A stretch of DNA of 64,000 nt, taken from NCBI GenBank assembly GCA_903813345.2, contig CAIIXF020000003.1, positions 29,157,248 to 29,221,247 on the forward strand. The letters run 5' to 3'. The notes below the pieces were generated by a model. The model saw only the letters and a list, made by a program, of their open reading frames with translations. It made no database searches and had not been told where the DNA came from. Each line of letters opens with the position of its first letter. Position 1 is the stretch's first letter. Of this stretch, positions 1 through 27,644 are shown in pieces. The position numbers were made by a program, and so were the translations under genes. This DNA is from Owenia fusiformis. Lineage: Eukaryota; Annelida; Polychaeta; Sabellida; Oweniidae.

Positions 1-3000
1 GCAGTTCCATTGTATGTATGACCACTACCTGGAATTATCACATATTATATAAATAAAATGCTATAGATACAACCACCAAGTCTATGAATGTACACAAAGC
101 AGTTCCATTGTATACGTGACCAGTAACTGGAATTATCACATATGATATAAATAAAGAGCTATAGATACAACCACAAAGTCTATGAATGTACACAAAGCAG
201 TTCCATTGTATGTATGACCAGTACCTGGAATTATCATATATGATATAAATAAAATGCTATAGATACATCCACCAAGTCTATGAATGTACACAAAGCAGTT
301 CCATTGTATTCATGACCACTACCTGGAATTATCACATATGATATTAATAAAATGCTATAGATACAACCACCAAGTCTGTGAATGTACATAAAGCAGTTCC
401 ATTGTATGTATGACCAGTACCTGGAATAATCACATATTATATAAATAAAATAATATAGATACAACCACCAAGTCTGTGAATGTACACAAAGCAGTTCCAT
501 TGTATGTATGACCAGTACCTGGAATTATCACATATGATATAAATAAAATGCTATAGATACAACCACCAAGTCTATGAATGTACACAGAGCAGTTCCATTG
601 TATGTATGACCAGTACCTAGAATTATCACATATGATATTAATAAAATGCTATAGATACAACCACCAAGTCTATGAATGTACACAAAGCAGTTCCATTGTA
701 TACATGACCAGTACCTGGAATTATCACATATGATATAAATAAAATAATATAGATACAACCACCAAGTCTATGAATGTACACAAAGCAGTTCCATTGTATA
801 CATGACCAGTACCTAGAATTATCATATATGATATAAATAAAATGCTAATAGATACAACCACCAAGTCTATGAATGTACACAAAGCAGTTCCATTGTATGT
901 ATGACCAGTACCTGGAATTATCACATATGATATAAATAAAGAGCTATAGATACAACCACAAAGTCTGTGAATGTACACAAAGCAGTTCCATTGTATTCAT
1001 GACCAGTACCTGGAATTATCATATATGATATAAATAAAATAATATAGATACAACCACCAAGTCTGTGAATGTACACAAAGCAGTTCCATTGTATACATGA
1101 CCAGTACCTGGAATTATCACATATGATATAGATAAAATAATATAGATACAACCACCAAGTCTATGAATGTACACAAAGCAGTTCCATTGTATGTATGACC
1201 ACTACCTGGAATTATCATATATGATATAAATAAAATGCTATAGATACAACCACCAAGTCTATGAATGTACACAGAGCAGTTCCATTGTATGTATGACCAG
1301 TACCTAGAATTATAACATATGATATTAATAAAATAATATAGATACAACCACCAAGTCTATGAATGTACACAAAGCAGTTCCATTGTATACATGACCAGTA
1401 CCTGGAATTATCATATATGATATAAATAAAATGCTATAGATACATCCACCAAGTCTGTGAATGTACACAAAGCAGTTCCATTGTATACATGACCAGTACC
1501 TGGAATTATCGCATATGATATAAATAAAGAGCTATAGATACAACCACAAAGTCTATGAATGTACACAAAGCAGTTCCATTGTATGTATGACCAGTACCTG
1601 GAATTATCATATATGATATAAATAAAATGCTATAGATACATCCACCAAGTCTATGAATGTACACAAAGCAGTTCCATTGTATTCATGACCACTACCTGGA
1701 ATTATCACATATGATATTAATAAAATGCTATATAGATAGTAGATACAAACACCAAGTCTGTGAATGTACACAAAGCAGTTCCATTGTATGTATGACCACT
1801 ACCTGGAATTATCACATATGATATTAATAAAATGCTATATAGATAGTAGATACAACCACCAAGTCTATGAATGTACACAAAGCAGTTCCATTGTATTCAT
1901 GACCACTACCTGGAATTATCACATATGATATTAATAAAATGCTATATAGATAGTAGATACAACCACCAAGTCTGTGATTGTACACAAAGCAGTTCCATTG
2001 TATGTATGACCAGTACCTGAAATTATCACATATGATATAAATAAAATGCTATAGATACAACCACCAAGTCTATAAATGTACACAGAGCAGTTCCATTGTG
2101 TGTATGACCACTACCTGGAATTATCATATATGATATAAATAAAATGCTATAGATACAACCACCAAGTCTATGAATGTACACAGAGCAGTTCCATTGTATG
2201 TATGACCACTACCTGGAATTATCATATATGATATAAATAAAATGCTATAGATACATCCACCAAGTCTGTGAAAGTACACAAAACAGTTCCATTGTATGTA
2301 TGACCAGTACCTGGAATTATCACATATGATATAAATAAAATGCTATAGATACAACCACCAAGTCTGTGAATGTACACAAAGCAGTTCCATTGTATACATG
2401 ACCAGTACCTAGAATTATCACATATGATATAAATAAAATAATATAGATACAACCACCAAGTCTGTGAATGTACACAGAGCAGTTCCATTGTATGTATGAC
2501 CATTACCTAGAATTATCACATATTATATAAATAGAATGCTATAGATACAACCACCAAGTCTATGAATGTACACAGAGCAGTTCCATTGTATACATGACCA
2601 GTACCTAGAATTATCACATATGATATAAATAAAATAATATAGATACAACCACCAAGTCTGTGAATGTACACAAAGCAGTTCCATTGTATGTATGACCAGT
2701 ACCTAGAATTATCACATATGATATAAATAACATGCTATATAGATACAACCACCAAGTCTGTGATTGTACAAAAAGCAGTTCCATTGTATGTATGACCAGT
2801 ACCTAGAATTATCACATATGATATAAATATAATGCTATATAGATACAACCACCAAGTCTATGAATGTACACAGAGCAGTTCCATTGTATACGTGACCAGT
2901 ACCTGGAATTATCATATATGATATAAATAAAATAATATAGATACAACCACCAAGTCTATGAATGTACACAAAGCAGTTCCATTGTATGTATGACCAGTAC

Positions 3001-3775
3001 CTGAAATTATCACATATGATATAAATAAAATGCTATAGATACAACCACCAAGTCTATGAATGTACACAAAGCAGTTCCATTGTATACATGACCAGTACCT
3101 GGAATTATCACATATGATATAAATAAAATGCTATAGATACAACCACCAAGTCTATGAATGTACACAAAGCAGTTCCATTGTATGTATGACCACTACCTGG
3201 AATTATCACATATGATATAAATAGAATGCTATAGATACAACCACCAAGTCTATGAATGTACACAAAGCAGTTCCATTGTATACATGACCAGTACCTGGAA
3301 TTATCACATATGATATAAATAAAATGCTAATAGATACAACCACCAAGTCTATGAATGTACACAAAGCAGTTCCATTGTATGTATGACCAGTACCTGGAAT
3401 TATCACATATGATATAAATAAAATGCTATAGATACAACCACCAAGTCTATGAATGTACACAAAGCAGTTCCATTGTATACATGACCAGTACCTGGAATTA
3501 TCACATATGATATAAATAGAATGCTATAGATACAACCACCAAGTCTGTGAATGTACACAAAGCAGTTCCATTGTATGTATGACCAGTACCTGGAATTATC
3601 ACATATGATATAGATAAAATAATATAGATACAACCACTAAGTCTGTGAATGTACGCAAAGCAGTTCCATTGTATACATGACCAGTACCTGGAATTATCGC
3701 ATATGACACAAATAAAATGCTATATACTGCTAGATACAGTCAAAATTTCAGTGAATGTGTTCCATTGTATGTACC
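1..3775. repeat. 98-bp satellite array
   Basis: Tandem head-to-tail monomers of 98 bp. The word GCAGTTCCATTGTA recurs at 1, 99, 197, 295 and so on, giving about 38 copies, and the array runs off the left edge. A few monomers (1720-1970) are longer by a short TATAGATAGTAG-type insertion. Monomers differ mainly in a variable word after CATTGTAT (GTATG, ACATG or TTCATG) and in a TGCTATAG versus TAATATAG word. Homology decays after about 3715. Short open frames appear on the minus strand only because some monomers lack stops; they carry no domain and are not genes. The array sits where intron 3 of the minus-strand carboxylesterase gene should be. Confidence 0.97.
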
Positions 3776-3903
3776 AATGCAGATTTTAGTAATTCATTAG
3801 TAGACCGCTATCACGTAGAATTTTGAATGGAGATATGTTACTTGTGATGCGTCAGTTTGTTTTTAAAGACTGTAGACTCTAGTGGGTAGGAAGAAGTACA
3901 TAC

Positions 3904-5287
3904 CAAAACTAAGCCCACCCCCATGTATCCAAAACATTACTGGTAGTTTTCCTTTTGTGTTGGGGGTGAAGACATCCAATTGTAGGCAATCTTCAGAGTA
4001 TATGTCAAAGCGTTGTTTTGTTGGTATTCTATTGTCGCAGTAGGATTCCGCAAACGGTTTATAAAACGCATCATTTTCAATACACGAATGACCTATAAAG
4101 CATTAATAACAAGGTGTTAACATAACAAAATGTCCCACCTAGTTGTTCACAACAAAGTTGCTCATATTATGAGTTCAATCAGAGAAGGTCATTGAAGGTC
4201 AAATCCCAATTTTAAAGTCAGATTTAAACTTCTGAGATCTTGTAGATGATTTTAAAAAAATTTAGTCAATTTGAAGCAAGTTGAAAAAAGACCTTTTAGA
4301 CCTTTTTTTACCTTCAGATGGTCATTGAAGGTCTAATCTCAAATCTAATCAGATTTGAACTTCTGAGAACTTGTAGATGGTTTTGAAAATAATAAGTCAG
4401 TCTAAACAGTACTTGATAACAGTATTTGATAATCAATTTGGTCATTCTTTTCTTTTGATGTTTTGAGTATCTTTTAATTGTTCAACATTAAAAAGGCAAA
4501 TACAATGCAACATGGTCTTTCCCTAAAAGAACCATCCTAATGGTAAATAACCAATCCAAGCCTTACCTAACTTTGTGGCGTCTCTGACACCACTCCAGCC
4601 TCTTGCGGCAGTTGGTTTAGCGAACCTGTTGTAATGTGTAGGAGGTTCTGCATAGCGAATGTTATAGAAGGCATACACTGGTTTGGTGCTGTTTATAGCA
4701 TAATGCACAGTTCCTCTTACTCGACCAAGCTTAGTCTTCACCACCGGATCGGGGTCAACATCATAGATTGGTTCGGTTGACGCACAAAATACTGTAATAT
4801 AATATAGAGTAAATTAAAACCTAGAGGATAACAAAAAATAAAGAGATCGGTCAATTTGAGAAATAAAAAGGATTCGAACACCCAAAGTCTGACGTTCTAC
4901 AAAACTACATCCTGAGCTGACTAAGTGAAGAACGTTTATACGGAATTGTATTTTGACCATTTGACCAATACAATGATGGATATGTACAAAGATCTCTTAT
5001 GATCTGCACTCCCGGGTCTGCACTTGTGCTTTTGAGATATTCCAGGCCCCTTTCTCTATTTCATTTCGAAGTTTGGGTCCAAGAAAGAACAACGATAGAA
5101 ACAGAGTGGATAAAGAATAGTTATAAAATATTAAAAAGTCATAAAAACTTATAAATCATAGATTTAATAATATTTACTTATCTTTCATTGAACACTTTAA
5201 ATGTATGTATAAAAATATTTTTGGAATCTTACCTACAGTGTGTATCACAAGAAGAATACTTAGTAGTTGAAGACTTCTTAAGTCCAT
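3904..5287 (-). CDS. Carboxylesterase/cholinesterase-like protein, 5' part
   Basis: Three coding exons join in phase: 5233-5287 (start ATG at 5287), 4567-4791 and 3904-4092. All have GT donors and AG acceptors. Together they encode about 156 residues. Residues 1-19 form a hydrophobic signal peptide ([14 protein letters not shown]...). A type-B carboxylesterase N-terminal domain follows: the strand [12 protein letters not shown], the [10 protein letters not shown] stretch, the SEDCLQLDV signature (about 126-134) and the oxyanion-hole segment WIHGGG (His150-Gly153). The nucleophile-containing GxSxG and the rest of the alpha/beta-hydrolase fold are not in the window. The gene either continues to the left through the satellite or is truncated by it. 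The family hydrolyses esters and also includes non-catalytic adhesion proteins, so activity cannot be assigned. It is head to head with GPI, 2.6 kb apart. Confidence 0.85.
4110..4450. repeat. Dispersed AGGTCA-rich repeat, copy A
   Basis: Lies in intron 2 of the carboxylesterase. It starts with a CAAAATGTCCCACC end and continues as two degenerate units that share the words AAGTCAGATTT, ACTTGTAGATGATTTT and CAATTTGAAGCAAGTTG. Related copies are at 19370-19575, 49785-50265 and 53875-54540. It contains a perfect direct repeat AGGTCA-TTGA-AGGTCA near 4185. No protein is encoded. Confidence 0.8.
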
Positions 5288-6222
5288 GCTGTAGCGTATG
5301 TTTAATCTTAAATACACGTGTCAGTACCTCTATTTCGCGAACCAGTTCATTTATATTTTACATATTAATTAGAAAAGTATTTATATTTTGTCTGGGACCC
5401 TCGCTTTATTGACTCATGATACTCTGCGTTTGTTTATTAACTTTCTAGTTAAAGCTCGAAGTTCAAAACAACAGATAAGTAAACGTCTGAGTAAACCCAA
5501 ATCCACATTATTCAGTAAGGATAACTCACATAAAATGATATGAGTTATCTTTGAAAAATGAAAACGAAATACATCAATGGATTTTTTTACTTCTATTGTA
5601 GCCCGAATATATAATTTGTTTCACGCTTTGGAAAATTTGATATGTACTATTTTACTTAGCGTCAGTTACCCCAATGTCTGCGGGGGGGGCCTATCGATTT
5701 TTTCGACAGTACTCTCTGCTAGTTGTTTTGTGCCTCTGGTACCTCCTTACCTTGAGAGACTGATAAAAGGCACTTTTTGGCGTAAAAATCAAGGTATTTG
5801 GATGTAAAGACTAGGCAAAATTATAAAGGTCGAAAGTTGATACCAATAAAAATGAAATTCATAAAATATTAATTTATTGTTACCTTGTTCCTAATGCTGT
5901 AGAATATGCAAAGTGATCATTATTGCTCTGTTTTGTAAATATTAATTGATAAGCACAAATAATCCCCTTTCCAAATGCTTGATTTCATGAAAATCGAGCA
6001 ACTATCTATTGACTTTTGACCGTACAAAGTGGATGGAGGGGGTAAGTAACGTGTATATAAGACATGATAAGACATGCTACTTGAATTTATTCTTATAACT
6101 CCAAATTTTCCCATTTTTCATTCTCCAGAGATATAATATGCAGTTTCTTACTGGGGTACTGAGTTTAGTTTTTTCAAATACACGAGCTCTTGTGAATTTG
6201 TTCCATTGTAGAGACATATAAC

Positions 6223-6263
6223 TCCCCCCTCCATCCACCCCCCCCCCCCACCCCCCCCCCCCC
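6223..6263. repeat. Poly-C low-complexity tract
   Basis: A cytosine run of about 40 bases, broken by a few A and T. Shorter poly-G/C runs occur at 12000-12012, 21906-21917 and 23969-23982. Such tracts can form i-motif or G-quadruplex structures and are prone to slippage, so their length may be unreliable. Confidence 0.85.
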
Positions 6264-6879
6264 GTCCATTCAATATTAATTTATTTCGATAATTTTTTGC
6301 ATAACACACTACTTTAAGAAGTGGGCAATGTCATTAGTGTTGTGATAATAACGTCCCTTATACCTATTTATTACAGGTCGTATAGACCATAGTTAGTTGA
6401 ATGATTTATAGCAAAAACATTGACTTTTGCACGTTGGGGATGATGCGCCTTTTTAATAGATCTCATATCTTAGAAGCGTATCAGTCAGTTCAAAAAAATA
6501 CTAGAAGACCTAACATATTTTGCCATGCAGTGCTGGCCATTCTGTTGTAAATTTTATCTTGAAAAAATAAATCGCCTACCCCCCCCCCCTCCATTTTGTA
6601 CGATCACCGGGCGTGATGTTAATGCATTCAAAATACAAAACATAGACTGCCAAAGTTAAAAACATTGGTGGCAAGTGTCTGTTTAACGAAAAATAGTTTT
6701 CTGGAACGGGTGATGTGTATAACTCTTACTTATATGTTAGTTATATCTGCGGACACTGAAAATAGTTCGGTTGAACATATGGGCACATGGGTCAGTATTT
6801 CGGCAATATTTATTTATTATGTCTTGTCCCACATTATTTGAGACTTGGTGCTCTATTTAACATGAATACTTTAGCTTGT

Positions 6880-7208
6880 ATCGAATGAAATGAAATGAAA
6901 CATTATCTGATCTAAACCTCATTGGAACAAAATGACATGATAAACACAACGTGTATAGGTCTCTCAGTATTGTAATTGTACAAAGGGAAGTTTGGTTGAT
7001 TTCAAAAAAAGTATCTTGTTAATGACATAAAAGGTTTGTCCTGATTTTTGTCTATTTTGGGGGTTTTTGTTTTAATTTTTTGAATACTTTTTGTGAAATC
7101 AACCAAACTTTCCTTTGTATAAATATAATATTGAGAGGTCTAAGAAAATGTTGAATATGCTATTTTGTTCCAACAAGGTTCGGAAATATATTTTGTTTCA
7201 TTCTCAAG
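6880..7208. mobile_element. Foldback (long inverted repeat) element
   Basis: Two imperfect arms of about 130-140 bp point inward around a centre near 7045. The left arm runs from GAAACATTATCTG through ATTGGAACAAAATGACAT and GGTCTCTCAGTATT to GTTTGGTTGATTTCA. The right arm repeats these in reverse complement (TGAAATCAACCAAAC, AATATTGAGAGGTCT, ATTTTGTTCCAA, TTTGTTTCATTC). There is no open frame of note, so it is a non-autonomous element. Confidence 0.85.
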
Positions 7209-7881
7209 AATTGGTAGAAAGGAACAAAAAACAACTGAACTAAAAAACATAAAAATGTTAACAAAAACAGTTTTATAAAATATATATGAATAATTTTCGC
7301 ATAAAATTGTTGTCAATCAGTCAAGATTACATAAAGGTCCAATCCCCTTGACAGTAGTCGATTCGTTCTCTTTTTCTCCGTAAAGAATCTTGCGTAATTA
7401 GAGCATGTTATGAATTTTTTTTACATAAGAATGACGTAAGATGTGAGGAATATGTCTGTCAGGTTGATTAAAACATCACATGGATGTGACGTATTCACTG
7501 AGATAATAATCTCAGTAGATGGTGGAAAAAATTGCATCATGAAACGTAAGATGTAAACCGAAGGAGTAATTATCCAGTCAACTATGAATTACTACGGCTT
7601 ATCTGCTCTCGTAGTTCCATTCCATTATTTTACCAAATGTTCTCAAGTTCAATTGGTGGAGTGAGGCTTTATTTGGTGGTGTGACACCAAATATTAAACC
7701 AGAATAAAAACGATTCAATAAATAAATAAAAATCGTATCACTTGAGATGTAAAAGATACTAATAACCGTGTAGTTTTATGTGTTCCTTATTCTGAGATTG
7801 AATAAATTGCTCAAACGATTTATTTTATTGCTTCCATTTAACATGCTTAAAATATATTTTAGTTTGAGACTATTTTCCAAT

Positions 7882-17440
<9,559 letters not shown>

Positions 17441-18389
17441 TGCTAGGGACATTAGGTTGTGATAATTCAATAGGAGTAAGGGGAGTAAAGGGGAGTCTGT
17501 GAGAGTGAATGTATTCATGATGTATTGCAGTGGCATAGTTGTCTCATTTAGAGAAGGGGGCGCATTGAGGTGGTCAAATTATGAATACCTGGCAGGATCA
17601 TTGCTCCTCTCCTTGATTGCACAATCAACAGTGAATATTGTTTAGTTATCTTTCAAATAAGCAGAATGATTAGAATTAACTCCAGTGCACTTTAATGCTA
17701 TTTGTTCTTAACCCTTCACCATTGATGTCAGTTGATGTACTAATGAGATGTTTAGAATCATTTGGAGAATGTATTTCTGCATCACTCGCACATTTCCCCA
17801 TTGCTTCCTAATGAATGATATATGCATTTATCGATCAAATCACAAATTGAGATATGAATGTATAGGGATACTTATGAAATAAGCCCTGCCCCTTTTTGTC
17901 TAGTCTAGCAACAAGTATGATACTGCATGATGGAGTACTCACATATATGGATTAAAGCTCAATATTTGAACATTTCCATCACATTTATCTGAGTTCACTA
18001 TTATGTCATGGATCATTCTCCTATTTATGTGGACATGTAATGTAGATTAGTACATTATATTCGGAAGTACATTAGTGAAGTGATTATTGATTACTATAAT
18101 CAGTATATTTATTGGTCTGTTACTCTGCAAATCAATTTGTTGCTTAAACTTTGCAGTGTTGGGTTAGAGTTAAACAGTGTGTTGTTCAATACAATATTTG
18201 TATTTCTCATAATGTTCAACCTCCAATAATACATCATGCACAAGACGTCAGGCTCAATATGACCTAATATGGTCTCGGAATGATGCTGTTCACAAAACAG
18301 ATCGATTACAAAAGAGAAATAGAAAACTGTTAAACCATGTTGAACAAATTGGACCCAGCTAAAGCTCCATGGTCTTATATATGAGAGTA

Positions 18390-18565
18390 CAGTGAAACCT
18401 GTAAAATGGAACATCTCTAGAAGTGGAACACTTCTGTCAGTGGAACACTTTTCAGTCCCAAGATCAAATGACTTAATGTTAAATGAACCTCTATAAGTAG
18501 AACATCTCCCAAGTGGAACACTTTTAAGAGGTACCAAAGGTGTTCCACTTAGACAGGTTTTACTG
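18390..18565. mobile_element. TA-flanked MITE in GPI 3' flank
   Basis: A 176-bp element with termini CAGTGAAACCTGT and ACAGGTTTTACTG, flanked by TA on each side. The paralogous sites near 26660, 26803 and 26920 read GAGAGTA followed directly by CTCAC-type sequence, which is the empty site with one TA. A TA duplication suggests a Tc1/mariner-type mobiliser. The interior repeats GTGGAACACTT. No transposase. Confidence 0.88.
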
Positions 18566-19369
18566 TAGCTTACTTAGTTTTATAGCTGGATAGTCTTATA
18601 GATGGAAATCATTGATCTGGTGATAAATTGTAAGACATTATTTTGTACCTTGTGGGTTGAACTGAAATTTAGCTTACAGAAACAAGAGAGCTACTTAATT
18701 TAAATCCTAGTCTTGGTGAAGTGATATTACATGAAGACATTAGTAATCTCAAAATACTAAATGCCAAATATAAAATATGTTCAGATTGTTATGGTGCCAA
18801 AATAACAGTTGTCAATGTTAAAGAAATGGTGAATACTGATATGTCAAATGCATCAGATCAACAGTAATAGGTCTTCATAAATATCAATTGATGAAATTTG
18901 TAGTTCACTTTCATATAAATAAATCATGTGCAATTATGTAAATGTGTTTGATCTAATGTTAACAGACTATTACATTGAGTATCAGCATCTACATTGAGCA
19001 GTCTAGCTAGGTGCCATGGAATGTATGTACATTTTAATATGCTGTGTGTGGTGTAATTGGTTATAAATAAAAAAAAACAGGTTACAGCAATAAACATCAA
19101 TTTAGTGTCATTTTTGATAATTATTAGAGAGTAAGTTTCCATCATTGAGGTGATTCAATGTAAAGTCAATGGAAAGGTACATGTAGGTATTGCACACAAT
19201 TTCCACTTCTCGAACCACCAAATGCAAAACATGGACTGCCTATCATAAATAAAGGACAGTTTGGAACCTTCAGAGGAATGTATATCCTGACTTTCAAACA
19301 AAAATATTGATTTGGATTTGTAGTCTCGAGCTTTGAGAAACTAGATAGCACAGTTGTGTGACCTAGTTT

Positions 19370-19575
19370 GATGACCTTTGACCTTGAAAATTTTACTTAT
19401 TCAGAGCTCAGTAAGGTCTTTTGTGATTAAGCTGACCAAAATTTACATCCAAAAATCAACTTTTTGACCTTTCGAAGGTCAAGTAAAGGTCAAATCCTAA
19501 AACTAATGTCAGATTTGAACTCCTGGCAACTTGTAGATGATTTTCAAAAAAAAATTGGTCAAATTGAAGCAATTT
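19370..19575. repeat. Dispersed AGGTCA-rich repeat, copy B
   Basis: Shares GTCAGATTTGAAC, AACTTGTAGATGATTTT and GGTCAAATTGAAGCAA with the copies at 4110, 49785 and 53875. It has a perfect TGACCTTTGACCT (DR1-like) near 19373 and AGGTCAAGTAAAGGTCA (DR5-like) near 19476. Confidence 0.78.
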
Positions 19576-19595
19576 TCACATTTTTTCACACGTAC

Positions 19596-19905
19596 CTTTC
19601 TCATATACCATAACGATTTTGCAAAGCCGGCATATCGTTCTTTCCGGGAGAGGAACACCATCTCTCGTTGGAAATCCAAAATAACCCCAACAGTGGGCCT
19701 TGTACGACTTTTGAGCGTTTAGAATGTCGAAATCTTCACCTCTCGTTTCGAGATTCATCTTCCTCTACTTTAGCAAACGGCACTTTTTTTCTGAATTAAC
19801 GAACCGTTAAAAAACTGAACATCGGAGTTTTCGAACCGAACGTACCGACCGAGGCCCAAGAACCACGGAGCACCGCGGTTTCGGTGCACCGTTAGACCCT
19901 TAGTT
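19596..19905 (-). pseudogene. BED zinc-finger hAT transposase fragment
   Basis: On the minus strand an ATG at 19758 opens a frame to a GTACGT donor after 19596 (about 54 codons). The protein contains HCWGYFGFPTRDGVP and ICRLCKIVMVYEK, matching the first half of a BED/ZBED zinc finger: aromatic WxYF start and the CxxC pair. The C-terminal His half of the finger and the catalytic domain are not found in the adjacent sequence. Sequence right of 19758 up to 19905 is palindrome-rich (GCACCGCGG / CGGTGC) and may be the element's terminus. It lies exactly at the left border of the second GPI copy. Confidence 0.5.
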
Positions 19906-19997
19906 TGTACATGTATTGTAATTTTTAAAGAAATGCAGCATTTGTACTTAACGTAGTTTACAGAGTAGACACCTCATTGTGACATCATATATTCCAG

Positions 19998-25716
<5,719 letters not shown>

Positions 25717-27644
25717 TGCTAGGGACATTAGGTTGTGATAATTCAATAGGAGTAAAGGGGAGTCTGTGAGAGTGAATGTATTCATGATGTATTGCAGTGG
25801 CATAGTTGTCTCATTTTTTAGAGAAGGGGGCGCATTGAGGTGGTCAAATTATGAATGCCTGGCAGGATCATTGCTCCTCTCCTTGATTGCACAATCAACA
25901 GTGAATATTGTTCAGTTATCTTTCAAATAAGCAGAATAATTAGAATTAACTCCAGTGCACTTTAATGCTATTTGTTCTTAACCCTTCACCATTGATGTCA
26001 GCTTATGTACTAATGAGATGTTTAGAATCTCTTTTGGAGAATGTATTTCTGCATCACTCGCACATTTCCCCATTGCTTCCTAATGAATGATATATGCATT
26101 TATCGATCAAATCGCAAATTGAGGTATCAATGTATAGGGATACTTATGAAATAAGCCCTGCCCCTTTTTGTCTAGTCTAGCAACAAGTATGATACTGCAT
26201 AATGGAGTACTCACATATATGGATTAAAGCTCAATATTTGAACATTTCCTTCACATTTATCTGAGTTCACTATTATGTCATGGATCATTCTCCTATTTAC
26301 GTGGACATGTAATGTAGATTAGTACATTATATTCGGAAGTACATTTGTGAAGTGATTATTGATTACTATAATCAGTATTTTTGCTTTGTTACTCTGCAAA
26401 TCAATTTGTTGCTTAAACTTTGCAGTGTTGGGTTAGAGTTAAACAGTGTGTTGTTCAATACAATATTTGTACTTCTCATAATGTTCAACCTCCAATAATA
26501 CATTACGCACAAGACGTCAGGCTCAATATGACCTAATATGGTCTTGGAATGATGCTGTCCACATAACAGATCAGGGGATTAAAAAAGAGAAATGGAAAAC
26601 TGTTAAACCATGTTGAACAAATTGGACCCAGCTAAAGGTCCATGGTCTTATTTATGAGAGTATCTCACTTAGTTTTATAGCTGGATAGTCTTATAGATGA
26701 AAACCATTGATCTGGTGATAAATTGTAAGATCACTAATTTGTATTAGTACAAATTGGACCCAGCTAAAGGTCCATGGTCTTATATATGAGAGTAGCTCAC
26801 TTAAGTTTTATAGCTGGATACAGTAGTCTTATACTTATTAAAAAAGAGAAATGGAAAACTGTTAAACCATGTTGAACAAATTGGACCCAGCTAAAGGTCC
26901 ATGGTCTTATTTATGAGAGTAGCTCACTTAGTTTTATAGCTGGATAGTCTTATAGATGGAAACCATTGATCTGGTGATAAATTGTAAGACATTATTTTGT
27001 TCCTTGTGGGTTGAACTGAAATTTGGCTTACAGAAACAAGAGAGCTAATTAGTTTAAAACCTAGTCTTGGTGTAGTGATATTACATACATTAGTAATCTC
27101 AAAATACTAAATGGCAATTATGAAATATGTTCAGATTTTTATGGTGCCAAAATAACAGTTGTCAATGTTAAAGAAATGGTGAATACTGATATGTCAAATG
27201 CATCTGATCAACAGTAATAGTTCAATTATATTTGTCAGTCTTCATAAAAATCAATTGATGAAATTTGCAGTTCACTTTCATATAAATAAATCATGTGCAA
27301 TTATGTAAATGTGTTTGATGTAACGTTAACAGACTATTACAATGAGTATCAGCATATACATTGAGCAGTCTAGCTAGGTGCCATGGAATGTATGTAATTT
27401 TAATATGCTGTATGTGGTGTAATTGGTTATGAAAAAACAAATAAAAACAAGTTACAGCAATAAACATCAATTTAGTGTCATTTGTTGATAATTATTAGAG
27501 AGTAAGTTTCCATCATTGAGGTGATTCAATGTAAAGTTAATGGAAAGGTAGCTATTGCACACAATTTTCACTTCTCAAACCAACAAATGCAAAACATGGA
27601 CTGGCTATCACAAAAATGGCTATAACAGCTGGTCACCATCAAGA
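25717..27644 (+). other. GPI copy 2 3' flank
   Basis: Aligns with the 3' flank of copy 1. It retains an AATAAA near 27290 at the position of the copy 1 signal. No separate gene is seen. The minus-strand CIAPIN1 gene converges on it. Confidence 0.6.
26581..26990. repeat. Local tandem repeat, copy 2 only
   Basis: A segment starting AAAGAGAAATGGAAAACTG and including GGACCCAGCTAAAGG and TTTTATAGCTGGATA occurs at 26581 and 26841 (260 bp apart), with a partial unit at 26750. Copy 1 has a single unit at about 18310. The duplication therefore occurred after the two GPI copies separated. Confidence 0.9.

Larger units (their letters stand above)
5288..7881. other. Intergenic region between divergent genes
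   Basis: Separates the carboxylesterase and GPI start codons and should hold both promoters. I see no convincing gene. It holds a C-rich homopolymer block at about 6223-6262, shorter G or C runs near 5682 and 6580, and a foldback element at 6880-7208. The open frames here (for example 5577-5807 and 5920-6114) have no recognisable domain or splice context. Confidence 0.6.
17441..19905 (+). other. GPI copy 1 3' flank and duplication junction
   Basis: Begins directly after the GPI stop. Candidate poly(A) signals AATAAA lie at 18918-18923 and 19066-19071, so the 3' UTR could be up to about 1.6 kb. Sequence to about 19245 recurs in the second copy (25717-27613). From 19246 to 19905 the sequence is specific to the junction and consists of an AGGTCA-type repeat and a hAT-like fragment. 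No further gene is seen. Confidence 0.6.

Noticed and set aside
1-3775. Series of 73-93 codon minus-strand frames with repeated YLYYFIYIICD-type protein
   Set aside because: They are translations of the 98-bp satellite, each ending where a monomer variant creates a stop. No independent coding evidence.
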